Positions 13,119 to 23,691 of a stretch of 41,423 nucleotides of DNA are shown piece after piece (the first letter of the stretch is position 1; each line of letters opens with the position of its first letter). The notes below the pieces were generated by a model. That model worked only from the letters and a program-made list of their open reading frames with translations. It searched no databases and had not been told where the DNA came from. Made by a program: the position numbers and the translations under genes. Where the stretch lies: positions 1-41,423 of the IMG/VR virus record IMGVR_UViG_3300033146_000746; one strand, 5' to 3'. The DNA comes from a virus.

Positions 13119-14882
13119 TTAATTATGTGGTAATAAGCCAGAAGAAGGATACATATCAATCGCTGGTGTTAATGGAGGCATAATATCATCCAATTTCGTA
13201 AATTCTCTAACACGTAATCTTAAAGAAGTATCATCAGAGTTTGAATTAACCTTCAAGTAAATATTATTTATATCATGTTCAAGACCGAAGGTAACAGGAT
13301 TATTCATTGCCGAAGAAACTTCACCAAATTCTAACATTGTTGGATAATTACCATCAAATAAAATATTCAAATCTTCCATGAAAATTCCACGGCCAGCATG
13401 ATCTTCTAATGTAAATGTAATTTTAGCACCTCTGAAAGCTGATTTAGTAAAAATACGCATTATAACGCCTGGACGGGCATCTAAATGATTTAAGGTAATC
13501 ATATATTCAGAATCTTTTAATTGTTGATATTGAGAATCTGTTATATGGTTTGTTTGTTGAGGATCTAATAAAGCACCATCGCCTTGAACATTAGACATTG
13601 AATCATGTGAAATATCAATTGATGATTCCCGTTCAGTTGTTTTATGCCATGTTGAATCATCTTCATACCAAAGATATTCAGCCCAGCCATCATCAACTGT
13701 ATTATCTCCAGTAGCATCAACAACATGAACACGTAAACCGTTATATTGGTCGTTGATTGCATTTAATGCTGTTATATCATCAACAATTCGAATATCTTTA
13801 TAACTAGGTAGATATGTATCTTCAATAACACCAAAATGATTTAATGGAGCAAATCCGATATCTTTTTGACCAGCCATATTTGACCAATCATAAAACGCAC
13901 TAGATACTAACTCATTATCAATTAATAATGTTCCTGTAACGTGATTATCATATGAGAAATTGAGATTGAAATCGTTACCGTTAGTATTACTTGTGATAGT
14001 AATAGTTGTTGCGGTATGTTGAACCGATAAATTAGCATAAGCATTCAAATCTGTAGCTATTGTGTTAATCATCACACTAAGAACAGGATTTACTGGAGCT
14101 GGATAATATTTTGTTGGTTCAGCATCTAAAGTAAATGAGATAATTTCATTTTCGACAATATTTCCTGAGAAGACAACTTGATATTTTTTCAAAGACCGAA
14201 TAACAACACCTTCTGGCATTTGATCTTTGTTGAGAATTTTATTAGCATCTAATCCAGCATAACCACCAGCGATATTCTTATGTGCTACAACTTCAACACC
14301 AGTTAAACCACCCGATAAAGCGTCCCAACCATCTTTTTCATCTTGGGAACAAAATAGAACTTCTACATCAGAAGCAAAACCAGTTTGATTAATGATACTT
14401 GGATTTAGTTTACCATTCTCATCTAATGTAGAAATACCATTAGGAATTCCTAATAATTGACCTAATGTTTTATATGTACCTGAAGAAGCAGGATGTTCAA
14501 CAACCATTCCATCCCATAAAGCAGACATTTTGAGTTTAGCATTTGAATCTAATCCAGCATAGCCATTAGCAACATCTTTATAAGGTTTGGATTCATAATT
14601 AATCGAATCGGCTAAGACTTGATTCCAATTTATGATATTCTGTTCAGTTACCCATTGATGAGTTGTATCTTCAGAAACATTACTAGGATCAATCGTTTGA
14701 CCTTTATAAGCGAATAAACGAGTTTGTGTACCATCCCAATAAGCAGGAGCAGAATCAGTATTTGACCAAAATACTCTACCACCTGAACCAGCGGTTATAG
14801 TAGTAGGGTCAACATGCTCTAATAAAGCAGATAATAATTGGTTTAATCGTAAATCTATGTCTGTATAAAAATGCTTACTCAT
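13119..14882 (-). CDS. Tail fibre protein with GYAGLD repeats
   Basis: A 587-residue fibre. It carries repeats of the type NGYAGLDSNAKL and GGYAGLDANKIL (about residues 110-225), a short-linker motif frequent in fibre shafts, and LGIPNGISTLDENGKLNPS between them. The rest is strand-rich with no recognised enzyme motif. A longer frame starts with TTG at 14888. AGGA is 8 nt before the ATG at 14882 but only 2 nt before the TTG, so ATG is taken. It overlaps the S74 gene upstream by 8 bp. No chaperone domain is present, so the neighbour's may or may not serve it. Confidence 0.75.
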   Translation of the reverse strand: MSKHFYTDIDLRLNQLLSALLEHVDPTTITAGSGGRVFWSNTDSAPAYWDGTQTRLFAYKGQTIDPSNVSEDTTHQWVTEQNIINWNQVLADSINYESKPYKDVANGYAGLDSNAKLKMSALWDGMVVEHPASSGTYKTLGQLLGIPNGISTLDENGKLNPSIINQTGFASDVEVLFCSQDEKDGWDALSGGLTGVEVVAHKNIAGGYAGLDANKILNKDQMPEGVVIRSLKKYQVVFSGNIVENEIISFTLDAEPTKYYPAPVNPVLSVMINTIATDLNAYANLSVQHTATTITITSNTNGNDFNLNFSYDNHVTGTLLIDNELVSSAFYDWSNMAGQKDIGFAPLNHFGVIEDTYLPSYKDIRIVDDITALNAINDQYNGLRVHVVDATGDNTVDDGWAEYLWYEDDSTWHKTTERESSIDISHDSMSNVQGDGALLDPQQTNHITDSQYQQLKDSEYMITLNHLDARPGVIMRIFTKSAFRGAKITFTLEDHAGRGIFMEDLNILFDGNYPTMLEFGEVSSAMNNPVTFGLEHDINNIYLKVNSNSDDTSLRLRVREFTKLDDIMPPLTPAIDMYPSSGLLPHN

Positions 14883-15528
14883 TATCAAGTCCTAGATGAT
14901 TAAGGATTTTATCAATCTTGAGTTGTTGTTCTTTGAACCCTTGGATTAATACAGCGACTAAATGATCGTATGCTATACCTTCAACAACTCCATTTTTTGT
15001 TTTTACTATTTCTGGTATAACTTGTTGTACGTCTTCAGCAATCAAACCGATATCAGCTTTACCATCAGATTTCCAATTAAAATTAACGCCTTCTAATTCT
15101 TGGATTAATTCAGTAGCTTGTTCGATTTTAGAAATATTGGTTTTGTATCTTCTTGATGATGTGGAATTAAACGCTATAGCGGAAATCTCACTTGAAGTAT
15201 CATATTTAACCAAAGCTGAATTAGTAGGAACTGAAGTAGCAGATGTCAACATATTGAAATGTATGTTTGTCAATAAACCATGTTCGGAAGAAGAAGCTAA
15301 CATATTAACCCAAGCGGAGTTCATTAGAATATTCCACGTATCTGGGTTAGTACCAGTATTTCTCCAAATAGAACCATTTAACACTTCACCAGTGGATAAT
15401 GGATCAACATTTGAAATCACTATTCTATTATTCAGTCTAGCTTCGAGATAAGCATTAGTGATGGATTCTGTTTCTCCAGCAACATGAGCTTTTTCTAATC
15501 TATTTTTGACTATACGTTTAACTGCCAT
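14875..15528 (-). CDS. Short fibre/adhesin with S74 chaperone domain
   Basis: A 217-residue protein. The last 94 residues form a peptidase S74 chaperone: SSRRYKTNI with S124 and K129 at the dyad spacing, GLIAEDVQQVIPE, and a C-terminal coiled coil (LIQGFKEQQLKIDKILNHLG). The first 120 residues are the fibre part, with RLNNRIVISNVDP and SIWRNTG segments. It is short for an S74 fibre, so it may act as a tip fibre. It is one of three S74 proteins in the window. Confidence 0.8.
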   Translation of the reverse strand: MAVKRIVKNRLEKAHVAGETESITNAYLEARLNNRIVISNVDPLSTGEVLNGSIWRNTGTNPDTWNILMNSAWVNMLASSSEHGLLTNIHFNMLTSATSVPTNSALVKYDTSSEISAIAFNSTSSRRYKTNISKIEQATELIQELEGVNFNWKSDGKADIGLIAEDVQQVIPEIVKTKNGVVEGIAYDHLVAVLIQGFKEQQLKIDKILNHLGLDNE

Positions 15529-15545
15529 TTAATTAAGCCTTTATT

Positions 15546-16655
15546 TTAATATACAGTGATGCGAACTTGTCCATCTGCGCCACGACCGCCATTATCTCCA
15601 CCACCACCACCGCTTGGAAAAACACCATCGCCATTCAGCCAGCTTCCGCCTGCTCCAGACATTGATAGCTCATTAACACCACCATTAAGAGCGAAATGGC
15701 TACTTGCGCCACCGCCACCACCCCAAATAGATGATTTTCCATCTGTTGAAGCACCAGCAACACCACCACCATCTCCTCCTCGGTAAGCATCGTTTGGACC
15801 GCTAATACAACTACCACCACCAGCACCGCCTAGTCCGTATGTATAACCAACCCCATGCACTTTACCACCCTTACCACCCTCAGCATAAAACTTACCGAAC
15901 GTAGTATTTCCCCCATCTTGAGCATCACCATAACTTGATAAGCCACCGCTACCAACTTCAACATGTACTTTATCTTGTCGAGATCCGAAAGCATCCGAAG
16001 GAAAGAGTGAGAAAGGTAATGTTATTTTTGCATATCCACCACCGCCACCACCACCACCGTTATTATTAATACAGCCACCACCACCAGCACCCCATAATTC
16101 TATAATTATTATTTCACCAAAAGCTGGTGGTGTCCAAAAGTGGTCATTGCTGAACACTTGAATATCGACTGGATTACCATTAGTTATGTGATTATTAAGT
16201 GTAGTATTTGTTATATATAATGCTTCATCAATATCATCAAGCACATCTTGAACATTAGTATTATTTGAATAATGAAATTCATCAATTAAATAAGTGTTTG
16301 AACCTGTAGATGATGCTGGTCGCCATGTTCCTAATCCACATAAAAAAACATATTCAGAACCACCACTCGGTACATGAAGACTTGACGTATTTTGATGTGT
16401 CTCTAATGTTTGTATTCTAGCTTCAAACGCACCTTTATTAGCATCCCATGAAACTAAAGCACCTAAAGAAGCTATATCCCAAACCGATTCCTCAATCTTT
16501 ATTGGAGTCGCTGGAACACCTGTAGCTTGTGTGATTAAAATACGATTAGCATGAGCATATGACCCTATTCCTGTACCACCATTTTCTACTGGTAATACAT
16601 TTATAGAGTTTGCTAAATCGTATTCTATATATCTATCGTCAAGTTTGTTAGCCAT
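15546..16655 (-). CDS. Glycine-rich adhesin/fibre
   Basis: A 369-residue protein. Near the start VLPVENGGTGIGSYAHANRI is a common fibre junction motif. From about residue 175, HFWTPPAFGEIIIIELWGAG begins a glycine-rich domain with several runs of five or more glycines. It ends in a GADGQVRITVY strand. The pattern WT-P...I-I-ELWGAGGG defines the Gly_rich_2-type tail domain; poly-glycine loops also mediate receptor binding in T-even gp38 adhesins. A late promoter lies 30 bp upstream. It is probably a host-recognition tip, on pattern only. Confidence 0.8.
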   Translation of the reverse strand: MANKLDDRYIEYDLANSINVLPVENGGTGIGSYAHANRILITQATGVPATPIKIEESVWDIASLGALVSWDANKGAFEARIQTLETHQNTSSLHVPSGGSEYVFLCGLGTWRPASSTGSNTYLIDEFHYSNNTNVQDVLDDIDEALYITNTTLNNHITNGNPVDIQVFSNDHFWTPPAFGEIIIIELWGAGGGGCINNNGGGGGGGGYAKITLPFSLFPSDAFGSRQDKVHVEVGSGGLSSYGDAQDGGNTTFGKFYAEGGKGGKVHGVGYTYGLGGAGGGSCISGPNDAYRGGDGGGVAGASTDGKSSIWGGGGGASSHFALNGGVNELSMSGAGGSWLNGDGVFPSGGGGGDNGGRGADGQVRITVY

Positions 16656-16684
16656 TTATTAATCCTTTTATTAAACCTTTAACT

Positions 16685-16692
16685 TATTTATA
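16685..16692 (-). promoter_or_regulatory. T4-type late promoter (TATAAATA)
   Basis: Exact TATAAATA on the minus strand, 30 bp before the glycine-rich adhesin start, in the 52-bp gap after the large S74 fibre. Confidence 0.85.
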
Positions 16693-16707
16693 TAGAAAAT
16701 ATTTAGC

Positions 16708-19700
16708 TTAATTCAAACTATTAAGATCTTCTTCAAGTGAATTAACTTTATTAGATAATTCTTGTATTGCATTTATCAGAGCAGGGACAAGAGTTACATA
16801 ATCAATACCCATTGAAGTGTCGTCTTCGTTGTGGTTACTTATGAGATTCTTGATACCGTAAGATTCTTCAACGGTTTCTAGTTCTTGGGCTAACAATCCC
16901 ACCCGTAGATTATCACGCTTCTTGCTACCATCTGGGATACCAAATGGTTCTTCTTCTGTTCCGTACCAAGTACGTCTATCCCAGCGATAAGTGACTGGTC
17001 TAAGTTGATCAATGAACGCAAGACCAACTTCGAAATTTGTGATATCTGCTTTATCTCTTTCATCAGAAGAAGAAATTGTGGTATCAGCACAGTATAACGT
17101 TGTTGTATCGTTGTTACCTAAGCAGATTATGTTTGATTGGGATGATATTTTACCAGAAGGCGAGAATGAAGTTCCTGAAGCGGAGCCTAATCCTATATTA
17201 TTATCACCAGTGGTGTTATTCATGAGAGACTGATACCCAATACCAGTGTTATGATCTCCAGTACCGATAGTGTATAAACTCTGATATCCTAGTCCAGTAT
17301 TACGATTTCCTGTAGAGGCTGAACTTAAACTCTGGCGACCACAAGCAGTATTATAATTTCCTGTAGGTGCTGTACCCATAAAACCAATATAAGCCTGATA
17401 ACCCATAGCAACATTCGCACTAGGTGTTCTACAGTCGCTTAGATCATCTAAACTAGCATCTAGAGTAGTATCAATGACGATATTAGCAGTCCCATCAAAA
17501 TAAACGGGTGATGCGATGGAACTTTTAACGGCACCATGAATACTAATAATACGAGCTGTTGCTAGTTTAGTGGCTTCAACCGCTGGGCTTGATGCAGGTA
17601 AGAAATATGAACTATCATGACCATCAAGCAAATCGGAATCTGCCGCCTTTGTTGTTAAGCCCAAATAAGTAGTATTGTGATTATGTCCCGAATCAGCTTT
17701 AGCGTTTATTTCAACTTCTAATTCATTAATCGCATTTTGGACTGTTGTACTTGAAATACTTCCAGATGGAACATTCGATATAGCTGAAGCATTATGAGCA
17801 TCAACTGTATCAGTAACGTGTGAGGATAAAGCCGCTAACGCTGTAGCATCTAATTCCGAGAAGTTTGTTTGCCATGTTTCTACAGTCGAAATTCTCGAAG
17901 TTAGATTTGGACAATCACAATGGATTGAAGTGTTTGCTATGTGAGCATCAATAGTAATTGAATTGTCTTCACTAAAATCAGCAAATCCAAATTTCTCATA
18001 AAATTCAATCAAGTCGCCTGAGTTAACAGGAACTAACATTTGTACTGTGTGTTTGTCAACTTCAGTATAATCAACATCCAAAATTTGTCTAACACGGTTC
18101 ACATATAATTCTAATGCTTTAGTACCAACAGTATAACTACCGCCATTAGGAACAGTTATCGTTTGAGATGTTGAAGAAGCAGTAAAATATTCACGTAATC
18201 GAGTATATGTTGCATACGAATAAGCCCAAGTACCATAAAATATTCCGAATGAATGAAATTTAACAGAACTTGAATTTAGTTCAAATCTCAGATATAATTC
18301 ATTAATTGGTACATTAGGGGTAATAGTGTCATTAGCAGAAATAGGAATCCAATTCGGATCGCTATAAACTAATGGGTCGCCGCCACCAGAACCAACTAAT
18401 GAATAAGCAACATTAATTCCAGTATTGTCAACTTCATTAGTTAACACATGAACGAAGAAGCTATAAGAGGTTCCTACATGAACTGGATTCCAAATATTTT
18501 TTGAAGTGATAAACCAAGGACCTGTTGGATGATCTTCAACTTCATATAATGTTTCTTGACCATTATAGTTCAAATGAAAATTATTAACTGAGTCACCTTG
18601 GTCAACTTCATCGAATAAATCATAATAACCAAAAGCATAAGGTGTTTTGTCTAAGATTTCAGCATAATATTCTAGTTCAGAAGAACCAGTACCACCTGAA
18701 CCACCTTCACCTGAACCAAGAATTTTCCAATCAATACCATCATGTGTGAATTGCCATCTATCTATAGATTCATTATAACGTATACCAACATCACGTTCAT
18801 CGCCACGTTTAACCATTAATGAAAAGAATTTATTAGGTGTACCAACTTGTTGAATATTGTTGACAACTATCGAACCACCATCCAAAATCAATTTATCCGC
18901 TTCTGCTATATTAATGTCACCACCATCAGATCTGATACCGTCTAAGAAGGTAATCAAACGATTGGCGACATCGGGAATGTCTTTTCTAAGAAATTGAAGA
19001 TCGCATTGTGTTTTGGTATATATAATATTGTTATTGGTTAAAACATCAACAATTTTGTCAATGTCCTCAGGACGTGTAGTTAGTATTCTATGATAAGTTT
19101 GTCCAGCATCTGATGAAAGTTCATAACAATTTTTGACTTCATTCCATTTAACATAATCAGTGAAAGTCGATTCTTGTTTAGATAAATTTAATCCTAAAGC
19201 TCCTCGAACAATACAGATATTATGTATATCAATAGTACCTGAAGAATTAGCTAAACATTCTATAAAAGAAGGAATATGATCATTACCATGATAAGTTAAA
19301 GTTCTGAATGTAAATGACACTTGATGTCGCACAGGTGCTTCAAATTCATCTAAAACTGGAGTTATTGTTTTAGATAAATTGTTTATTGGATGATTGATGT
19401 CACTCAAGTCTTGGATTTGGCATCTATCATTCAGTGTACTTTTGATATTTAACAATAATTCAAAATTATGTGTTATATCTAAAACAACAGTATAGACTTC
19501 CTTTGGCTTTAGTGTATGAAGTGCTTGTTTGAAAAAGCGACCTGGTAACATGGTTTTATGTGAATATGGACCAGCATTCGATTCCCATCCTATATCAGTT
19601 CTGGTTACTCCAGATGAAAGATCCAGAAATATATCATCGGAACTAAAAGTTGGATTTATAATTAGGTTCTCGAACCCAGCTTCACCTAATTTATCAATAA

Positions 19701-19767
19701 ATGTATTATAAATCGCTTTAATGTTATAAAGTGATGATTGATCTGGAATTAAAAAATTCTCATTCAT
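16708..19767 (-). CDS. Large tail fibre with YadA-like repeats and S74 chaperone
   Basis: A 1019-residue fibre. The N-terminal part (LYNIKAIYNTFIDKL, NLIINPTF) is homologous to the start of the 20213-22087 protein. The middle has a GGSGGTG linker and an LELYVNRVR / DYTEV domain. A LLDGHDSSYF fibre repeat follows, then GYQ-type repeats (NTGLGYQSL, NTGIGYQSL) like the head of trimeric autotransporter adhesins. The last 119 residues are an S74 chaperone: SDERDK with S901 and K906, then GLLAQELETVEE. The upstream-most frame starts at TTG 19791; ATG at 19767, with AGGG upstream and 2 bp after the previous stop, is preferred. Confidence 0.8.
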   Translation of the reverse strand: MNENFLIPDQSSLYNIKAIYNTFIDKLGEAGFENLIINPTFSSDDIFLDLSSGVTRTDIGWESNAGPYSHKTMLPGRFFKQALHTLKPKEVYTVVLDITHNFELLLNIKSTLNDRCQIQDLSDINHPINNLSKTITPVLDEFEAPVRHQVSFTFRTLTYHGNDHIPSFIECLANSSGTIDIHNICIVRGALGLNLSKQESTFTDYVKWNEVKNCYELSSDAGQTYHRILTTRPEDIDKIVDVLTNNNIIYTKTQCDLQFLRKDIPDVANRLITFLDGIRSDGGDINIAEADKLILDGGSIVVNNIQQVGTPNKFFSLMVKRGDERDVGIRYNESIDRWQFTHDGIDWKILGSGEGGSGGTGSSELEYYAEILDKTPYAFGYYDLFDEVDQGDSVNNFHLNYNGQETLYEVEDHPTGPWFITSKNIWNPVHVGTSYSFFVHVLTNEVDNTGINVAYSLVGSGGGDPLVYSDPNWIPISANDTITPNVPINELYLRFELNSSSVKFHSFGIFYGTWAYSYATYTRLREYFTASSTSQTITVPNGGSYTVGTKALELYVNRVRQILDVDYTEVDKHTVQMLVPVNSGDLIEFYEKFGFADFSEDNSITIDAHIANTSIHCDCPNLTSRISTVETWQTNFSELDATALAALSSHVTDTVDAHNASAISNVPSGSISSTTVQNAINELEVEINAKADSGHNHNTTYLGLTTKAADSDLLDGHDSSYFLPASSPAVEATKLATARIISIHGAVKSSIASPVYFDGTANIVIDTTLDASLDDLSDCRTPSANVAMGYQAYIGFMGTAPTGNYNTACGRQSLSSASTGNRNTGLGYQSLYTIGTGDHNTGIGYQSLMNNTTGDNNIGLGSASGTSFSPSGKISSQSNIICLGNNDTTTLYCADTTISSSDERDKADITNFEVGLAFIDQLRPVTYRWDRRTWYGTEEEPFGIPDGSKKRDNLRVGLLAQELETVEESYGIKNLISNHNEDDTSMGIDYVTLVPALINAIQELSNKVNSLEEDLNSLN

Positions 19768-19769
19768 AA

Positions 19770-20198
19770 TTATGTTAACCCTACTTTCCAACCTTGAATT
19801 GCGTCTGTATAATAAAAATTAAATTCGATATGATCTGTGTCCAAAACAAATACTGTATTTGAACCCATAATCATTTTCGAGTTTCCATTAATATTCAAAT
19901 TATGTGAATCAAATGTGTTTCCATAATCTATTATTTTGATAGTTGAACCTAATACTGGATTAGCTGGAAAGAATAATGTTAACGCAGAAGTAGTAGTGTT
20001 TATCACCAAACATTCTTTATCGCTTGCTACATAATTATCTGCCGTGATTACCTTCCATACGTTGGAAGGTACGTTTTCTAAAACAGTCACCCGATTGTCT
20101 ATCGACATATAATTTGGTGTCAATCGGTCTATATTATTATGTTTTTTAGATATCGTTCTACCAATACCACTAACATCTTTAACAATTAATTCGGACAT
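19770..20198 (-). CDS. Small fibre-domain protein
   Basis: A 142-residue protein. The first 50 residues include a short helix (IDNRVTVLENV). The rest is the same beta domain as in the 12542-13105 protein: LFFPANPVLGSTIKIIDYG, then DSHNLNINGNSKMIMGS, ending IQGWKVGL. It is likely a short trimeric fibre or fibre cap made beside the two large fibres. No catalytic motif is present. Confidence 0.7.
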   Translation of the reverse strand: MSELIVKDVSGIGRTISKKHNNIDRLTPNYMSIDNRVTVLENVPSNVWKVITADNYVASDKECLVINTTTSALTLFFPANPVLGSTIKIIDYGNTFDSHNLNINGNSKMIMGSNTVFVLDTDHIEFNFYYTDAIQGWKVGLT

Positions 20199-20212
20199 AA
20201 TTTCTCTTTCAA

Positions 20213-22087
20213 TTAATAATTAACTTTCCAACCTTCAGTTGAATTGTAATATGTTAATTTCCATCTAGCGTTTTCTAAATTACAAATTAGATTTTCTGGT
20301 AAGCCTAAAATATTTGAACCATTTCGCAACACCAGTAAATTATTAATATGATGTGTACCTTCAGCATCAATTAATTCTAATGAATCACCAAAAGTTGGAG
20401 TTGCTGGTAACGTAATATTTAGTGTTTGTGATGAGGTATCTACCATCAATTTATCTGTAGATTGTGCTTGGTAATTTGTATTTATTAATTTCCAAGTCAC
20501 TACAGTAGGTGAAGTGTTTACGCTTCCTCCAAAACCTAATGAGTATATTTCTTTAAATACTAATGTTTTGTCATCTTCTAAAACGATATTGAAATTAATT
20601 GTATTACTTTTATCAGCATATCCAACATTCACTTCAATATAATCATCATTAATATTTAATCTAACCCCATCATAAAATATCTCTAAAGATTTACCATCAA
20701 TATGATACCATTTATCATTAGGTATAACTAAATTGGTCCCATACGGCAAATTGACTTCTATTGGTTCTAAAAATCCTGATGATTTCAATGCGGCAACATT
20801 TTCAAAACCATATAAAACACCAAATGAATATACTTTAGTTAAACCAGTATCCGCAAATAACAATCTAACCTTTAATTCAGTAAAATCATCAGTATATGTA
20901 TTTTCTTTATAATTACCATTTAACCATGAACCAAAACCAGATCCAGAATTTATTGAATACAGAACAGTTATATTTTTATCGTATCCTACAACGGCATCTA
21001 CATAAAATGTTGAATATGTGCCCGCTGTGAATATTAAATTGCCCGTTTCAAAACCATCATTTTGTGCTCCACCAATATTCCCAACACCAAATGAATCAGC
21101 AGTTTCAACATATGAAGCACCACCAATCATCCCTTCACTCTCTAATTCGGCTAATGTGTTGAATGAAATATGTGAATAATCACTCGAATTTAGTAATGCT
21201 TGATAATAAACATCTTCTTTTGTCCAATCACCATCTCCAGTACCACCAGTACCACCGCCCGCAACCTCAGATGATATAGTTAATGCTGGCCATTCGCCTG
21301 TAGCACCATCACTAACTGTTGATTCCGTAATGATTATACCTGTACCAGCAAATATGTTCCCTTGATGTATCAAGTTTACATTTTTCTGATCAATTAACGC
21401 ATTTAAGTGATTATCGAAATCATTTCCAAATGTCCAAATACGTTCGTAAGTTGTACCTTCGTCTATTGTGATTTCCCAATAATTATTTGTGTTATTCCAA
21501 CGAATCTTATCTTCAACTTCAGAATATTCAGCACCTAATAAAGCGATATTACCTTCTGTCATTATAACATTTTTAATTAATATTTCAACATTTTCAGTAG
21601 CTAATGTGTTATTAATTCTAAATTCAATCGAATCCATTGAACCAGATATCGCAGTTTGTACCCGTAAAACATTAGTACCTACAACTAAAGGAATTTCTAA
21701 TGATTCAACTAAATTGGCACCATCAATAAAGATTTGATTTGTTGAATTAACGCTTAGTGTTGCTTCCGCATTTAAGTTGTTTAATCCAACATTTAATACA
21801 ATGGTGTATTTCTTATTATTCACTAATGAGATATTTTGTGATAATCTTCCCAAACCAGTAAACATATAAGAAACTTCTTTATTATTAACATCAATAAATG
21901 AAGGAGTATTGACATCAACACCTAGATATGAATTCCAAGCGAAAACTGATCCTTGTCTGGTTTCATTAAAATAAGGATTCTTAATCTCGTTATGAAATTT
22001 TTGTGTTGATAATGCTTCAATAAAATCATTTTGGATTCTCTTGAAATTAAATATTGAAGCATTTTGTGTTGTATTATAACTATCCAT
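20213..22087 (-). CDS. Tail fibre, paralogue of the 1019-residue fibre
   Basis: A 624-residue fibre. Residues about 10-45 (SIFNFKRIQNDFIEAL, NEIKNPYF) and 205-225 (DKIRWNNTNNYWEITIDEG, TYERIW) align with the N-terminal part of the 16708-19767 protein. Both also share a later LEIFYDGVR / DDYIEV domain and a GGTGGTG linker. The end (LPATPTFGDSLELIDAEG to EGWKVNY) is the small beta domain shared with 19770-20198 and 12542-13105. It therefore pairs the stem of one fibre family with the tip of another, a typical outcome of fibre shuffling. Confidence 0.75.
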   Translation of the reverse strand: MDSYNTTQNASIFNFKRIQNDFIEALSTQKFHNEIKNPYFNETRQGSVFAWNSYLGVDVNTPSFIDVNNKEVSYMFTGLGRLSQNISLVNNKKYTIVLNVGLNNLNAEATLSVNSTNQIFIDGANLVESLEIPLVVGTNVLRVQTAISGSMDSIEFRINNTLATENVEILIKNVIMTEGNIALLGAEYSEVEDKIRWNNTNNYWEITIDEGTTYERIWTFGNDFDNHLNALIDQKNVNLIHQGNIFAGTGIIITESTVSDGATGEWPALTISSEVAGGGTGGTGDGDWTKEDVYYQALLNSSDYSHISFNTLAELESEGMIGGASYVETADSFGVGNIGGAQNDGFETGNLIFTAGTYSTFYVDAVVGYDKNITVLYSINSGSGFGSWLNGNYKENTYTDDFTELKVRLLFADTGLTKVYSFGVLYGFENVAALKSSGFLEPIEVNLPYGTNLVIPNDKWYHIDGKSLEIFYDGVRLNINDDYIEVNVGYADKSNTINFNIVLEDDKTLVFKEIYSLGFGGSVNTSPTVVTWKLINTNYQAQSTDKLMVDTSSQTLNITLPATPTFGDSLELIDAEGTHHINNLLVLRNGSNILGLPENLICNLENARWKLTYYNSTEGWKVNY

Positions 22088-22098
22088 TTTGAATAACC

Positions 22099-23682
22099 TT
22101 ATAAAATAATTTTGATTTTTTCAGTACCATCAATATAGCCTCTATAAATTGGCATCTTATTGGCTAAATAAAATAATGTTCCCATATCATTCATATGTGT
22201 ATCTGGATTGAAAAATGTAGCTCTATTATGATATTCAGGTCCAATATTATTACCAGAACCACAAGGAACTAATGAATTACTTAATCCATCATAATACTTC
22301 GGTTTCCAAGCTATGAACAATTGACGATAAATGTCAGTTGTAGGAGTATTTTTATCTAACTCAGTAGAAACCATAACTAAATTGAAATTCTCAGAAGCAC
22401 CAATACTTAAATCTTGTGTTAAAGCATATAGTTTAGTTATAGTGACACCAGTAAGATAATCTTCATCAATTTCAATAGTTTCAAATTTCATCACGTTTGG
22501 ATCATTTAATGAAACTCTTAAATTTTCAAAATGTTGCCAAACTGGATTCGAAGCATTATGTGGAGTAGGAATCTCATAAGCCATAAACACTTCTGGTTGT
22601 TTTAATTGATGTAAACCAACAACATCGAAGACGGATTCGTGAAGATCTTGTGAACGTACATATGATATTGGTAAGCCCGGCGGATTATTATCTGCTACAG
22701 GAGAGATATGTGACTTCACAGGTAATGATTCTTTGAATATCGAGAATTTATTATTGATATTCGATAATGTTGATAACTTGAATCTAACTTTTCTAGTAGT
22801 GGTTGAACCACCAGACTCAGAATCAGAAATCAAATAACTAAAAATGTAAGCATTCTCTGTATTAGAAATATAAGTTTCCTCATAAAGAATTTCATCTACC
22901 AATAAAGCACCATCAGAATCAACCAAAAAGAATGTAGAGTTCTTAGCGGTCTCATTTGTTTCCATCCAAGTTGTAAATGTTTGTCCTATTCCAGTAACAA
23001 AATATTCACCATTTAGATTAATTCGTCTCTCCAAATCAGAACAACCCGGCACGATATCTGCCGCAGTAGCATCAGTTGCTCCTATCTCAGCATATTTCAA
23101 TTGAACTCGTGTACTTAGTCCAGGATATTCAAATTCTGAAATGATTTCAATCTCTAACAGATTACCGATATTTTTCTCGAAATTCATTATATAATATTTG
23201 TATAACGTGTTATTATTAGAATTGTCATATAATTGAAATTCGTATGTAGGATTAATGCCTCTTAATGTAATCCATTTATCATTTATGAAAATACATTCGA
23301 CATTATCAACACCAGCAACGATACCATTTTGTCCAACTTCACCTAGATAAGTCAATCTATCATCATTCGCAGTTGGATAATGAGTCGCATCAGTTTCCAG
23401 ATAAGCGAAACGAGCAACTTGAACAGCAGTTGTTCCAGCAGTCGAAATATTCATTAATCTATGAAGATCATCATAAATCTCAGCACCAACAGTATCTCCA
23501 ATTACGTCATTGGGCCATGTTTGTCCAGATACTCTTTTATAACGACATAGTGTACCTTGACCCCATGTTTCATGTGATCTACTAAACCCAAGATATGACT
23601 CCCCTGAGCGTAATAATTCGTAAATAAGTCTTAGTTGGTTATCAATTGACGCACCAGATAATAGATTGAATTCTATTGACAT
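22099..23682 (-). CDS. Baseplate/tail structural protein, unrecognised (527 aa)
   Basis: A soluble, strand-rich protein with no membrane segment or known catalytic motif. It lies directly after the gp7-like gene, where T4 has gp8, and before the fibre genes. AAGGTG precedes the ATG. The N-terminal 60 residues (LLSGASIDNQLRLIYELL, SYLGFSRSHETW) are helical and could be the attachment part. I cannot match it to gp8 or gp10 by sequence, so that placement is inference from gene order only. Confidence 0.7.
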   Translation of the reverse strand: MSIEFNLLSGASIDNQLRLIYELLRSGESYLGFSRSHETWGQGTLCRYKRVSGQTWPNDVIGDTVGAEIYDDLHRLMNISTAGTTAVQVARFAYLETDATHYPTANDDRLTYLGEVGQNGIVAGVDNVECIFINDKWITLRGINPTYEFQLYDNSNNNTLYKYYIMNFEKNIGNLLEIEIISEFEYPGLSTRVQLKYAEIGATDATAADIVPGCSDLERRINLNGEYFVTGIGQTFTTWMETNETAKNSTFFLVDSDGALLVDEILYEETYISNTENAYIFSYLISDSESGGSTTTRKVRFKLSTLSNINNKFSIFKESLPVKSHISPVADNNPPGLPISYVRSQDLHESVFDVVGLHQLKQPEVFMAYEIPTPHNASNPVWQHFENLRVSLNDPNVMKFETIEIDEDYLTGVTITKLYALTQDLSIGASENFNLVMVSTELDKNTPTTDIYRQLFIAWKPKYYDGLSNSLVPCGSGNNIGPEYHNRATFFNPDTHMNDMGTLFYLANKMPIYRGYIDGTEKIKIIL

Positions 23683-23691
23683 TTTTTCACC

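Noticed and set aside
15556-15786. Proline-rich plus-strand frame
   Set aside because: It is the antisense image of glycine codons in the glycine-rich adhesin, with no RBS or promoter.
21368-21381. CTTGATGTATCAAG palindrome resembling a PeSL -35 region
   Set aside because: It lies within a fibre gene and lacks a -10 element at the proper distance.
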